Assembly (NCBI GenBank): GCA_918797485.1
Contig: CAKKNE010000002.1
Span: 5,980,501 to 6,044,500, forward strand
From: Pelagomonas calceolata
Lineage: Eukaryota; Sar; Pelagophyceae; Pelagomonadales; Pelagomonadaceae
Length of the DNA stretch: 64,000 nt
Direction of reading: 5' to 3'
Shown: piece after piece, positions 10,165 to 19,500 of the stretch
How the letters are laid out: every line of letters starts with the position of its first letter
Position numbering within the stretch: position 1 is the stretch's first letter
Translations under genes and position numbers: made by a program
The notes under the pieces: model-generated
The model's input: the letters and a program-made list of their open reading frames with translations, nothing else
Databases searched by the model: none
Told to the model about the DNA's origin: nothing

Positions 10165-10222
10165 GTGCTCTCGCGTTGCAACGCGGCAGCCGCAAATCTA
10201 GTGCTCTCGCGTTGCAACGCGG
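10165..10222. repeat. 22-bp direct repeat with palindromic core
   Basis: Two identical copies at 10165-10186 and 10201-10222 (start-to-start 36 bp) begin GTGCTCTCG and contain the perfect palindrome CGCGTTGCAACGCG. They lie 61-118 bp upstream of the minus-strand ATG and 228-285 bp upstream of the plus-strand one. A role as transcription factor sites is inference. Confidence 0.8.
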
Positions 10223-10263
10223 CTCTGCAGAGGCGCTCGTCGACGGCGCTACCCGGTGCCTGG

Positions 10264-10275
10264 CTAGTGTCTTAC
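10264..10275 (-). promoter_or_regulatory. GTAAGACACTAG motif upstream of the MORN/SH3 gene
   Basis: Exact 12-mer read on the minus strand, preceded by GCTAGCGGC. It lies 160 bp upstream of the ATG at 10104. One of seven copies in this window. Confidence 0.55.
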
Positions 10276-10449
10276 GCCGCTAGCTCGGCACTCCTGGCTT
10301 TTGCGTCTTCATCGTTTCGACGCGGTTGAGGCGTGGGCTTCAGGGGGCGGAGACCACCCTCGTTCGGAGGCGTCACTGTCCTGGCGGCGCGAGCCTGGGG
10401 AAGTCAGGACAAGTTTTTTATCAATCTCCGACACAAGCCACCAGCTGCT

Positions 10450-10779
10450 ATGTCGATCGCCTGGCGCGCGATTCTCGTCGCGGGTCTCGCCGCCGGCGAG
10501 GAGGCGACGCTCGCGTCGTTGACGGGCCTCTTCCAGCGCGAGCCCGAGCGCGCGGCGGCCCTCGTCGCCACGGCGCGGACGCGCGCGATCAACCAGTCGC
10601 GCCACAGTGAGGGGCACGAGACGTACTTCCGGCAGCGGCGGCGCGTCGAGGCGGCCGTCGGAGACTACCGCTTCTACGTGCACACGGGCGGCGCGTTCGA
10701 CGCGATCACGACGGCCCTCTTCGCGGACGCCAATCGCAATGTGTTAGATCGCGCTGTGCCGCGAGGGACAGATAAGTGA
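10450..10779 (+). CDS. Small unknown protein
   Basis: 109 residues from the ATG at 10450 (MSIAWRAILVAGLAAGEEAT). Codon use is strongly GC3-rich, as in neighbouring genes, up to about 10735 and then weakens. The last 74 bases overlap the 3' end of the minus-strand DUF288 gene, so either the stop of this gene or the end of that one may be misplaced, for example by an unseen intron. No family recognised. It has an amphipathic or weakly hydrophobic N-terminus and a charged middle. Confidence 0.5.
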   Translation: MSIAWRAILVAGLAAGEEATLASLTGLFQREPERAAALVATARTRAINQSRHSEGHETYFRQRRRVEAAVGDYRFYVHTGGAFDAITTALFADANRNVLDRAVPRGTDK

Positions 10780-11143
10780 CGCCCTCGAAGCCACTCGCGA
10801 GCGCTTCGTACTCATCGTCGGGCGTGATGGCGTCGCCTACCACTATTAAACACCAGCCGGGCGCCGCCGCGACCGAGCGGATGGCATCCGTCGGCGCGTT
10901 GATTGTCGTCACGACGGCGGCCTTGCGGCAACGCCGCGGCGCTTCGGGGAGCGGACGCGCGGCCGTGGCCGTGGCCGGCGCCTGGTACGTGCGACTCAGC
11001 GGCCGCCAGAGCTGACCACTCGTCGCCGCGCTCGCTTCGCCGAGTTCACGTACGGCGTTCCCACCGGCGGCGGCGGCCGTGCGGACGGCGGCGAGCGCGA
11101 GAAGCGCCGCCGCCGTCGTCCCGTGTACCGCGCGCCAGCGCAT
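10706..11143 (-). CDS. DUF288/STELLO-like protein, C-terminally truncated
   Basis: 145 residues from the ATG at 11141-11143. This start gives a clean signal peptide or signal anchor (MRWRAVHGTTAAALLALAAV); an in-frame ATG at 11203 would bury it. Residues about 60-125 match the start of the DUF288 family (AAVVTTINAPTDAI, PGWCLIVVGD, TPDDEY, VTYLSLAAQ), which includes plant Golgi STELLO proteins. The family normally continues for several hundred residues; here it stops soon after YLSLAAQRDL with an unrelated tail that is antisense to the small plus-strand gene. It is either a decayed gene or one whose downstream exons I could not find. Confidence 0.6.
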   Translation of the reverse strand: MRWRAVHGTTAAALLALAAVRTAAAAGGNAVRELGEASAATSGQLWRPLSRTYQAPATATAARPLPEAPRRCRKAAVVTTINAPTDAIRSVAAAPGWCLIVVGDAITPDDEYEALASGFEGVTYLSLAAQRDLTHCDWRPRRGPS

Positions 11144-11279
11144 CGCGAGTGCGGCGTTCCGGGGGCGCTTTTTTTGGTGGGACGCGTCCGACCGCCCACG
11201 CATGCATAGGAAAAAGCGCTAGACGCAACACGGGGCCTCAGCTGGCGGGAGGACGCACCGACGATCACACAAACAACAC

Positions 11280-11843
11280 TTAAACACCGTCATGCCGATA
11301 CTTGCACGCCCTCCCCCACGTACACTTCCCCTTCAGGTGCGCGCGGCACACGAGCGTCGACGGCGGCGGCCGCGCGCGCGGCACGATCGTGTGGTCCACC
11401 GTCCACCCCTCCGGCAGATGGGAAGGCCGCAGACTGTCCACGAAGCACCGGCGCCATTCTTTTTCGAAGGCGAGGATTCTCGCCGCGAGGTCGCCGTTCG
11501 CCTCGGACGTAATTCGCCGCAGGCACCGCGCTTCCAGGGAATCGTCGTCGACCGACACTTTCGAGCGGACCTTCGGCGGCGGTCGTTCCGCAGCGACGGC
11601 CTCGATCGCCCGGCCCGGATACGCCGAAGCGACGATCGCCCTCAAATACTCGCGCCGCTCCGCCGGGATCCGTCCCTGGTCGCGGACGAGCGTCTTCGCG
11701 GCCCCAAGCGCCCGCAGCCGCGAGGCCGCCTCCTGATCTACTGCCGGCGCCGGCGCCGGCCCGAGCGCCGCTTCAAGGGAGCGGCTCCTCGCACGATAGA
11801 CCGGCTCGACGACGTCCCTGCATCTTAGACACAAACCCGTCAC
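11280..11843 (-). CDS. CCCH zinc-finger protein, no ATG found
   Basis: Open frame of 187 codons with normal coding bias but no ATG anywhere in it. It opens just after an in-frame TAG, and the first near-cognate codon is GTG at 11841-11843. The C-terminus is a CCCH finger (C-X7-C-X5-C-X3-H: CRAHLKGKCTWGRACKYRH), usually RNA-binding. The frame begins 13 bp after the stop of the acetoacetyl-CoA synthetase gene on the same strand, so an upstream exon would have to lie across that gene. Possibilities are a non-ATG start, an exon fused by alternative splicing, or a gene fragment. Confidence 0.5.
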   Translation of the reverse strand: MTGLCLRCRDVVEPVYRARSRSLEAALGPAPAPAVDQEAASRLRALGAAKTLVRDQGRIPAERREYLRAIVASAYPGRAIEAVAAERPPPKVRSKVSVDDDSLEARCLRRITSEANGDLAARILAFEKEWRRCFVDSLRPSHLPEGWTVDHTIVPRARPPPSTLVCRAHLKGKCTWGRACKYRHDGV

Positions 11844-11856
11844 TACTAAGTTCTAA

Positions 11857-14061
11857 TTACCGTCCCCCTTGCGGCAGCAGCTTCTCCAGGTGCGGCGCGA
11901 GGGCCTCGTAGAAGTCGACGACGCCCGCGTTCGCGATGCTCCCCCGGTTCGCGACGGGCCGCCCGCGCAGCAGGTTCATGCAGGCCATCTCGACCTTCTT
12001 CCCGTTGTTCGTCCGCGGCACGTCCGGCACGCGGCACACGATCGCGGGCACGTGCCGCGGCGAGCCCCGCTCCCGGATGGTCGTCTTCAGGGCCTTCGCG
12101 AAGGCGTCGTCGCACCGGCACAGCTCGACGAGCGCGTCCGCGTCGCCCGCGGCCGCCGCCGCCGTCAGCGCGTCGCGCGCGGCGGCGTCCGCGACTTGCA
12201 CGAAGAGCACGACGCGGACGTCGTCGATCTCCGTGTCGCCGTCCCGGGCGACGAAGGGCTGCGCCGAGACGAGCGCATCACTAAAATCCGGCGACGCGTC
12301 GAGCAGGGGCTCGATCGCGTTGTAGATCTCGGCCGTGCCGATGCGCACGCCGCCGGGGTTGAGCGTGGCGTCGCTCCGGCCGTGGATGATCAAACCGCCG
12401 TTTTCTGTAGGCTCGACCCAGTCCCCGTGCTGCCACGCGCGGCCGCCGCCGAAGGCGTCGTCGAAGTACGCCGCGCGGTACTTCGAGCCCTCTCTATCAT
12501 CACCGAGGAAGGCCAGCGGCGCGCAGGGGAAGGCGCTCCGGCAGGCCAGCTCGCCCTGCTCGCCCGCGGCGACCTCGCCGTCGCCCGCCTCATCCAGAAC
12601 GGCGACGTCGAGCCCGAGGCCGGCCGACTGGAGCTCCGCCTCGAAGACCGGCAGCCAGGGGTTGCCGCCGTGGAAGGACCCGTTGAGGTCCGTGCCGCCC
12701 GACGTCGAGTGGAGCCCCACGCCGGGCTTTTGGGAGGCGAGCCACGCGTACGCCGACGGCGGGCACGGCGACCCCGTCGAGCCGACGCGCTTCAGCGCCG
12801 CCAAGGGAGGCAGTGTCAAATTCTCCGCGGCGCAGGCGCCGAGGTAGCGCGCCGAGCCCCCTAATAAAACACTGTCTGATGATTGCGCGACGTCCCAGAG
12901 ATAGCCCACTGTATTTTTGCCCCGGGCGGGGCAGAACGTCGCGTCGCCATCATACAGCACGGCGGCGCCGCCCGTCGTCAGCGCCGCTCCTAATAACCAG
13001 TTCCACATCATCCACCCGGTCGTCGTGTACCACAGGCTCCGCTCGCCCTCCCTTAAGTCCCAGTGGAGCGAGCCCTCCTTGGCGTGGTTCAGCGCCACGC
13101 CCGGGCCCTGCACGATGCACTTGGGCTTTCCGGTAGTGCCGCTGCTGAACATAACATACGCGGGCCGGTCAAAGCCGCCCCTATCATACAAACACGGCGC
13201 GCCCGGCGCGCCGTAGTCCCGCGCCGCGACGGCGGGGAAGGGCAGTTTTACTGAAGAATCCATGGCCGCGTCGCCCGCGAACCCGTAGGGGAGGACGACG
13301 GCCCGCGCCGTCGTCTTCAGCGCGTCTCCTATCCCCGTGAAGTTTGATATTTTGTCCACCACATCAAATTCCCTCCCCCGATAGGAGTAGGCATCACTCA
13401 CAAACAGGACCTTGGGCTCCACCTGCGCCAGGCGGTCGAGGCAGCCCCGTTCCCCGAAGTCGGGCGACACCGACGACCACGCCGCGCCGAGCGACGTCGC
13501 GGCGAGCATCGCCGCGGCCGCGCCGGCGTCGTTCGCGACGACGCCGGCGACGCGGTCGCCCGGCCCGACGCCGTCCGCCGCCAGGCCCGCGCGGAGCCGC
13601 CCGACTTCCTCCCGGAGCGCGCCGTACGTCGTCTCGACCGGCGCCGCCGACCGCTCCGTGTACGACAGCAGGGCCAGGTTCTCGTCCGGCTTGTGCGGCC
13701 CCTCGAGCAGGAGCTCGGCGTGGTTGACGGCCGCGTCGGGGAACCAGTCGACCGCGCCGGGCGGGCCGGAATCGCGCCACGGCACCGCGCCGCGCGCGTC
13801 CCGCTCCCGGGGCCCGAGCGACCCCGGCAGGCGCACCGCATCAAAGACCGCCCGCCAGAACTGCCGCGGCTCGCTCACGCTCCGCGCGTGCAGCCGCTCG
13901 TAGTGCCGCCGGTCGTAGCCGCGCGGCCCGGCGCAGCCGATGAGCTTGTCGGAGAAGGCCGCCAGCCGGCTCGTGTTGACGTCGGCGAGCTGGGGCTTGA
14001 ACGACGGCGCCTTCGTGCCCAGCGCGCGAGCGGCGCCGCGGGAGAGGGCTCTCCGAGCCAT
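11857..14061 (-). CDS. AACS: Acetoacetyl-CoA synthetase
   Basis: Single exon, 734 residues, close to the usual 650-700 plus a leader. The ATG at 14059-14061 (MARRALSRGAARALGTKAPS) was chosen because it gives a basic, possibly mitochondrial leader; an open frame runs 70 codons further upstream but looks like 5' untranslated sequence. Adenylate-forming enzyme motifs are in order: P-loop MFSSGTTGKPKCIVQGPG, TTTGWMMWNWL, GSTGSPCPP, HSTSGGTDLNG (A5), GRSDATLNPGGVRIGTAEIY, and the C-terminal lysine motif PRTNNGKKVE. It activates acetoacetate to acetoacetyl-CoA with ATP, in ketone body use or sterol and lipid precursor supply. Confidence 0.93.
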   Translation of the reverse strand: MARRALSRGAARALGTKAPSFKPQLADVNTSRLAAFSDKLIGCAGPRGYDRRHYERLHARSVSEPRQFWRAVFDAVRLPGSLGPRERDARGAVPWRDSGPPGAVDWFPDAAVNHAELLLEGPHKPDENLALLSYTERSAAPVETTYGALREEVGRLRAGLAADGVGPGDRVAGVVANDAGAAAAMLAATSLGAAWSSVSPDFGERGCLDRLAQVEPKVLFVSDAYSYRGREFDVVDKISNFTGIGDALKTTARAVVLPYGFAGDAAMDSSVKLPFPAVAARDYGAPGAPCLYDRGGFDRPAYVMFSSGTTGKPKCIVQGPGVALNHAKEGSLHWDLREGERSLWYTTTGWMMWNWLLGAALTTGGAAVLYDGDATFCPARGKNTVGYLWDVAQSSDSVLLGGSARYLGACAAENLTLPPLAALKRVGSTGSPCPPSAYAWLASQKPGVGLHSTSGGTDLNGSFHGGNPWLPVFEAELQSAGLGLDVAVLDEAGDGEVAAGEQGELACRSAFPCAPLAFLGDDREGSKYRAAYFDDAFGGGRAWQHGDWVEPTENGGLIIHGRSDATLNPGGVRIGTAEIYNAIEPLLDASPDFSDALVSAQPFVARDGDTEIDDVRVVLFVQVADAAARDALTAAAAAGDADALVELCRCDDAFAKALKTTIRERGSPRHVPAIVCRVPDVPRTNNGKKVEMACMNLLRGRPVANRGSIANAGVVDFYEALAPHLEKLLPQGGR

Positions 14062-14681
14062 TTTGTGCCAGCGGTGCACCGCAGCGCCGGAACGCAGCGA
14101 GTTGTGTAAATGGACGTAGTCAAAATGTAGTCGTGCACGCACGAACAGCCGATGACGACGGCTGGACGATTGCGCCGTATGCAGGCGTGTATCACCTTGC
14201 GATGGCGTCGAGCTTTGCCCACGAAAAATCGGATCGCTCCTTCTCCTAGCTGTCCGCGAGGGAGCTTTCATATAGCTGACAAGGAAGCATACGATTTATT
14301 TCGTGCGGGTCGGCCTGCTCCTCAGCTGGGCGAGTCGCCGCTGCGCCTCTAGCGCGACACTGAGCACCCCCCATAATATTTCTCTCGGCTGGAAAGGACC
14401 AGCCTCTTCGGCGCTGCGCGCTCTGGAAGCGACGCTGCGTAATTTGACTCAGCTGACACAAAAGGAGGGAAAAGGCAGTTTCAGCAAAGGACGCCCTAAA
14501 CGCCGCGCGGGGCCGCCCGCCGCGTAACGCGCAGCTCACAGCTCGTGTCGCGCGGCGTCCCAAAAAATCCTAGCGATTGAGGCGGACCCCCCGCGCGCGC
14601 GCCGGGGCGAGAGGGGCGTCCGCGCGTAGCACGCCTTTTTCCCCCCTGTAGGCTCCGGGAGCGGCGCCGCCTGCCTCCAAA
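14062..14681. other. Intergenic region between divergent genes
   Basis: 620 bp separating AACS (minus) from the Pro/Ala-rich gene (plus). It is lower in GC than the genes, and I see no convincing ORF, tRNA or repeat in it. Presumably it holds both promoters. Confidence 0.6.
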
Positions 14682-16386
14682 ATGGAGTTCGCACCGCCGC
14701 CGCCGCCCGGCGGCATGAACGGCGCCGGCGCGTCGCCCGGCGCGCCGCCGGAGACGTCGCCCGACTCGGTCGCCTACACGCCGTCCGGGCCGCCGCCGGA
14801 CGCGCCCCCCGCCGTGCCCCCCGCCGCGCCGCCGGCGCCGCCGGCGCCGCCGGCCGCGCCGGCCGCGCCGCCGGCGCCCGCCGAGGCGCCGCGGGCCTCG
14901 ACGGGCGGCTTCTCGGAGCTCGGCGACGCCGACGCGGCGCCGCCGGCGGCCCCCGCGGCGCCGCCGGCCCCGCCCGCACCCGCGCCCATGGACACGACGC
15001 CGGCCGCGCCGGCGCCCGTCAAGGCGGAGCCGGCGCCGGCCGCCGCGCCCGAGGTCCCGCCGCGGCCCGTCGAGCGCTACTTCCTCACCGCGCGCTTGGA
15101 ACGGGGCCAGATCGGCGGCAAGCACCAGCAGGGCGTGGTCCTGCACGGCCCCTGGCGCAACCAGATCAACGTCGTCGGCGCGCAAGCGCGGTACAACCTG
15201 GACGTCACGCAGAACCCGATCCCGCCGGACATCACCGACCTCCCGCCGAGCGGCCAGCGCGGGCCGGCGTCCCTGCGCACTTCCTTCATCGCTTTCGTGG
15301 CCTAATGGACAAGGCGTCTCCCTCCTAAGGAGAAGATTGCGGGTTCGAGTCCCGCCGAGAGCCAAAGACGGGACCCGCGCGCCGCTCCGCAGGTGGCCCG
15401 GCCGCATGAACTTCGGCGGCACGGCCCAGACCAAGCGGACGCAGATGGTCGACCGCATGGCGCTGCGCTTCTCCAAGACGGACCCGGGCAAGTGCAAGTT
15501 CGAGGGCGAGGGCGCCAACCGCGTCGGCAAGTACGTCGTCACGGGCACGGGCGCGTTCCGCGACGGCGGCTGGGACCTGGAGTGCGAGCGCGTCTACACG
15601 CCGAACGCCCCGGCCCTGCCGCCCGCCCCGGCGGCGGGCAAGCGCGCCAAGGCGAACCCGCTCGCCTTCGCGGGCGCCGGCCCCGCGCTGTCGCCGCGGC
15701 AGCCGCGCGCCTCCGCGCCGAAGAAGGGCGCCTGGGGCGCGGCGCAGCGGGACGCCGCGGCGGAGGAGGGCGGTGCGCGGAAGAAGGCGCGGCGCGGCGG
15801 CGCGTCCGCCGCCGCGCAGGCCCTCGACCAGCGGCCGACGCTCGTCGTGCTCTACCCGCAGCCGGGCCCGGGCGGCAACCCGCTGACGGCCTACAAGTAC
15901 CCCTCGCTCTCGGCCGCGAAGAAGCGGGCCAAGGGCCTGGTCGAGAACGTGCAGTTCACGATCCGCGTGCCGCCCGAGGGCGGCGACGGCGTCGTCTTCC
16001 CGCCGGAGGGCGAGGACGCGCTGCGCTACCTGGCCGAGGCGATCGGCCACAAGGCGCTGCCGCCGCAGCCCGACGTCCAGATGCCGCCCCACGTCGTGAC
16101 CTGGGACATCGACGCGCCGAACGCGAAGCGGCGCCCCTGGGCGGCGAACGTCGCCGCCTTCTCCACGGAGCAGCGCGCCGCGGCGATGATGCGCCACCTC
16201 TACCTGACGGCGGGGCCACGCCTCAAGTACGCGTGGTGGGGCCGCTTCGACCCCGGATCCGCGGCGCAGACGGCGACGCCGCAGTGCCGGCTGACGGGCC
16301 TGGGCCAGTTCGAGCCCACGTTCCCGGTCACGTCGCTGGCCGTGCTCGAGGACCTCCAGAAGGGGCCGCCCGCGGCGGCGGCCTAG
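14682..16386 (+). CDS. Pro/Ala-rich nuclear-type protein with a tRNA-containing intron
   Basis: The exons are 14682..15268 and 15393..16386; together they encode 526 residues. The first exon ends in phase 2 (GC) and the second supplies G, giving R-G-P-A-W-P-G-R-M-N-F-G-G. Residues 1-125 are Pro/Ala/Gly-rich low complexity. A conserved-looking segment follows (VERYFLTARLERGQIGG, GVVLHGPWRNQINVVGA), then a second segment after the intron (RMALRFSKTDPGKCKFEGEG), basic patches (KKARRGG) and a folded-looking C-terminal part. No family recognised; nuclear or chromatin function is only a guess. The alternative is two adjacent genes split by the tRNA, but the second half has only an unconvincing start and the splice is in phase. 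Confidence 0.7.
15269..15392 (+). other. Spliceosomal intron containing a tRNA gene
   Basis: 124-nt intron, donor GTCCCT and acceptor CTCCGCAG, which joins two ORFs in phase. The tRNA occupies 15291..15363 in the same orientation, leaving 22 nt before and 29 nt after it. There is no introner-type repeat or target duplication. Confidence 0.65.
15291..15363 (+). tRNA. tRNA-Arg (anticodon CCT)
   Basis: A 73-nt cloverleaf is visible. Acceptor GCTTTCG pairs with CGAGAGC with one G-T. The D-arm is GCCT/AGGC, the anticodon arm TCTCC-CTCCTAA-GGAGA and the T-arm GCGGG-TTCGAGT-CCCGC. The loop CTCCTAA gives anticodon CCT, which reads AGG (Arg). Internal promoters match: A box TGGCCTAATGG and B box GGTTCGAGTCC. 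The base at the discriminator position is C, which is unusual. No run of four T follows on this strand for more than 1 kb, so a normal Pol III terminator is missing. Confidence 0.9.
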
Positions 16387-16582
16387 CCGACGGCGACCCG
16401 GACCCACGTCGCCGTCGAGACCAACTACAAAAACCGAAAAAACATGGCGTGGCCGGCGCCCCGGCCTCCCGTCGCGACCCGTGGCACCACGGCGGCGCGC
16501 GGCGGAGACCCTCTCTTTACTACAAGTTTCTTAGACTATATATACCTGATTCGCCGGGGCCCTTGAAGCGGACGCGCCGTGG

Positions 16583-19500
16583 TCAGACGCCCAGGTCCTC
16601 GACGGACTCCACGACGCGCGGCTCCTCGGGCTCGGGAGACGGGGCTTTCCGCGTCGGTTTCCTTGACGCAGGCTTCGGCTCGGGTTCCTCGGTCGCGCCG
16701 GCACCGGCCGCGGGCTCCGGGGCAGGCTCGGCCGCGTCGGCACCGGCCGCGGGCTCCGGGGCAGGCTCGGCCGCGTCGGCACCGGCCGCAGGCTCCGCCC
16801 AGCCCTCGGGCGGGTCCCACGTCGACTCGCCCCTCGCTTCGCTGTACCAGTAGGGCATGCCCGACGCGTCGTCGACGTACCGGCACCAGTCGTTCGCGGC
16901 CGCGGTCGCGTCCGACGGCGCCTCGAACCGGAAGTCGCCGCTCGCGACGTCGTAGTAGAAGGGCTCCTCGCCCGCGATTTCGTAGGAGATCCAATCGTTC
17001 ACGACGTGCCGCAGCCGCACGGTGCCCTCCCGCAGCCTGGCCCAGGCCGCGGCCGGGTCGCCCTCGCCGTCCATCGCCGCGACGACGGCGTCCGGCCGGT
17101 CCCACTGCCCCTCCCGGGACGCGTGGTTGTACCAGAACACGGCCCGCAGCTCCGCGTCGTTGTAGGCGATCCAGTCCCCGTACACGGAGACGCGGAGGCC
17201 GTCGCTCTGGCGCAGGGACCACCGCGACGCGGACCGGCTCAGCCCGCCGTCGACGCCGGGCCGCATGAGCACGTCGTAGCCCGGGCCCCGCCGCTCGGCG
17301 AGCGCGTCCGCCACCAGGCGCTTGCAGAGCCGGTGCCCCGCGACCGTCGCCAGGAACAGCACGCTGTCGAACGCGACCGTGCCGTGGAGCCGGAACTCCG
17401 CCAGGAGCTTCGCCGCCTCGCCGTGGCGGCCCCACCGCGCGAGCTCCTCGGCCGTCCAGCCCCGGGCGTTCCGCGTGTCCGCGGGCGTGCCGGCCTCGAG
17501 CAGGAGGCGCACGCACTCGAGCGCGCCGTTGCACGCCGCGGCGTGCAGCGGCGTGTCGCCCCGCCGGTCGGCCGTCGCGCGGCACGAGCCGTCCGCGAGG
17601 TCGTGGCCGATCTCGTGCATCTCCAGCACCTCCATGATGAGCGACGCGCACGCCGGCCGGTTCGTCGCGCAGGCGACGAAGAGCGGCGTCCGCCCCGCCG
17701 CGTCCGCGACGCTCAGGTCGGCGCCGTGCTCCAGGAGCGCCTCGAGGCACTCCACCGTCGCGGCGACGTGGCCGGGCACCATGCCCCGCGCGTTCGGCGC
17801 CCGCGCGATGAAGCCGCCGCGCACCGCGGCCAGGACGTGGCGCGCGCACCGCGCCGCGCCGGCGCTCACGGCGGCGTGCAGCGGCGTGTCCCCGTTCGCG
17901 TCGGCCTGGACGGGCGCGCCCCGCTTCAGCAGCTGGAGGACGCAGTCCGGCCGGTCGTGCGCGCACGCGTAGAAGAGGGCCGTCCGCCCGCTCTCGTCCG
18001 CGCGGCTCAGGCAGCGGTCGTCGCACGTCCGGAAGAAGGCAACCTTGCCCTTGGCCGCGGCCCGGTGGCCCGCGAGGCCGTCCTCGTCGTCGTCGTCGGA
18101 CGAGTCCTCGTCTACGAACTCCGCGTCGTACGCCGCCAGGGCTTCGACCGGCTGCATGTTGGCGTCGATGCGCTTGAGGGCGTTCCGCCGCTCGAGCTCG
18201 GCGACGGCGACGTGGCGCCGCCGCCGCTCCTCCGCGAGCTCGGCCTGGCGCGCCTCGAGGCTCCGCGTGCTCACCTCGAGCGCCGCGGCCGCGGCGGCCG
18301 CGGCGGCCTCGCGGTCCCGGTCCAGGACCGCCCGCGCCCGCTCGAAGGCCTCCTGGGCCGCCGTGCGCTCCGCGGCGCGCGCCGCCTGCGCCGCCACGCG
18401 CAGCTTCACCCGCTCGATCTCCTCGAGCTTCTTCGCGGCCCGCGCGTCGGCCTCCTTCTTCTGCCGGGCGAGGCGCCGCGCGAGCTCGGCGCGCTCGCGC
18501 TTCGCGCGCAGCTCGTCCTCGCGCTTCTGCAGCTGCAGCGCCGCCGCGGCCGCGGCGGCCTCCGCGGTCGCGGCGTCCGCGGCCGCGGCGAGCTCCAGCG
18601 CGTTCCGCGCCGCCAGCGCGACCTTCTGCGCCTCCAGCCGGTCGGCGTCGCGCCGCGCCGCGGCCGCCTCGTCGCGGCGCCGCCGCTCGAGCGCCTCCGT
18701 CCGCTGCGTCGCCTCGGCGGCGGCCGCGGCCTCGGCCGCGGCGAGCTCGCGCCGCGTCCGCTCGGCCAGGGCGGCCTTCTGCGCGTCGAGGTCGTCGGCC
18801 TCGCGCTTCGCCTGGGCCTCCTCGGCGCGCCGGCGCGCCTCGAGCTCCTCGCGCCTCGTCGTCGCCTCGGCCTCGGCGGCCGCCTCGGCCGCCGCGAGGT
18901 CGCGGGCCCGCGCCTCGGCCTCGGCCGCGGCGGCGGCCTCCGCGTCCGCCAGGTCCTTGGCGTTCGCCGCCGCGAGCGCCTGCTTCCGCGCTTCCAACTG
19001 GTCGGAGGCCTCCTTCGCGGCGCGCGCCTCGGCCTGGCGCCGCGCCTCGAGTTCGGCCCGCCGTCGCGTGGCCTCGGCCGCGGCGGCCGCCTCGGCGGCC
19101 GCCAGGTCGCGCGCGCGCTGCGCCTCCCTCCGCTGGCGCTCGTCGTCGAGCGCTTGGGCCTGGGCCCGGGCCTCGGCCTCCTCGCGCTCCCGTCGCCGCT
19201 CGATCTCCTGGCGCCGGCGCGCCGCCTCGGCCGCGGCCTCGCGCTCGGCCGCCGCGAGCTCCTCGCGGCGCCGCTTCTCGAGCGTCTCGCGTTTCGCGTC
19301 GAGCTCCGCCTGCGCGCGGAGGGCCGCGGCCTCGTCCGCTCGGCGGCGCTCGTCCAGCTCGCGGCGCCGCCGGGCCGCCGTCTCCTCGGCCTCGGCCGCG
19401 GCCCGCCGGAGCTCCGCGTCGCGTGTCGCGCGCTCCTCCTCCAGCTCCTGCTGCCGCCGGCTCGCCTCGGCGTCGGCCCGCCGCTTCGCCTGGAGCAGCT

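Larger units (their letters stand above)
10105..10449. other. Intergenic promoter region between divergent genes
   Basis: 345 bp without a supported gene. It contains a 22-bp direct repeat with a palindromic core and one copy of the GTAAGACACTAG motif read toward the minus-strand MORN/SH3 gene. Confidence 0.7.
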
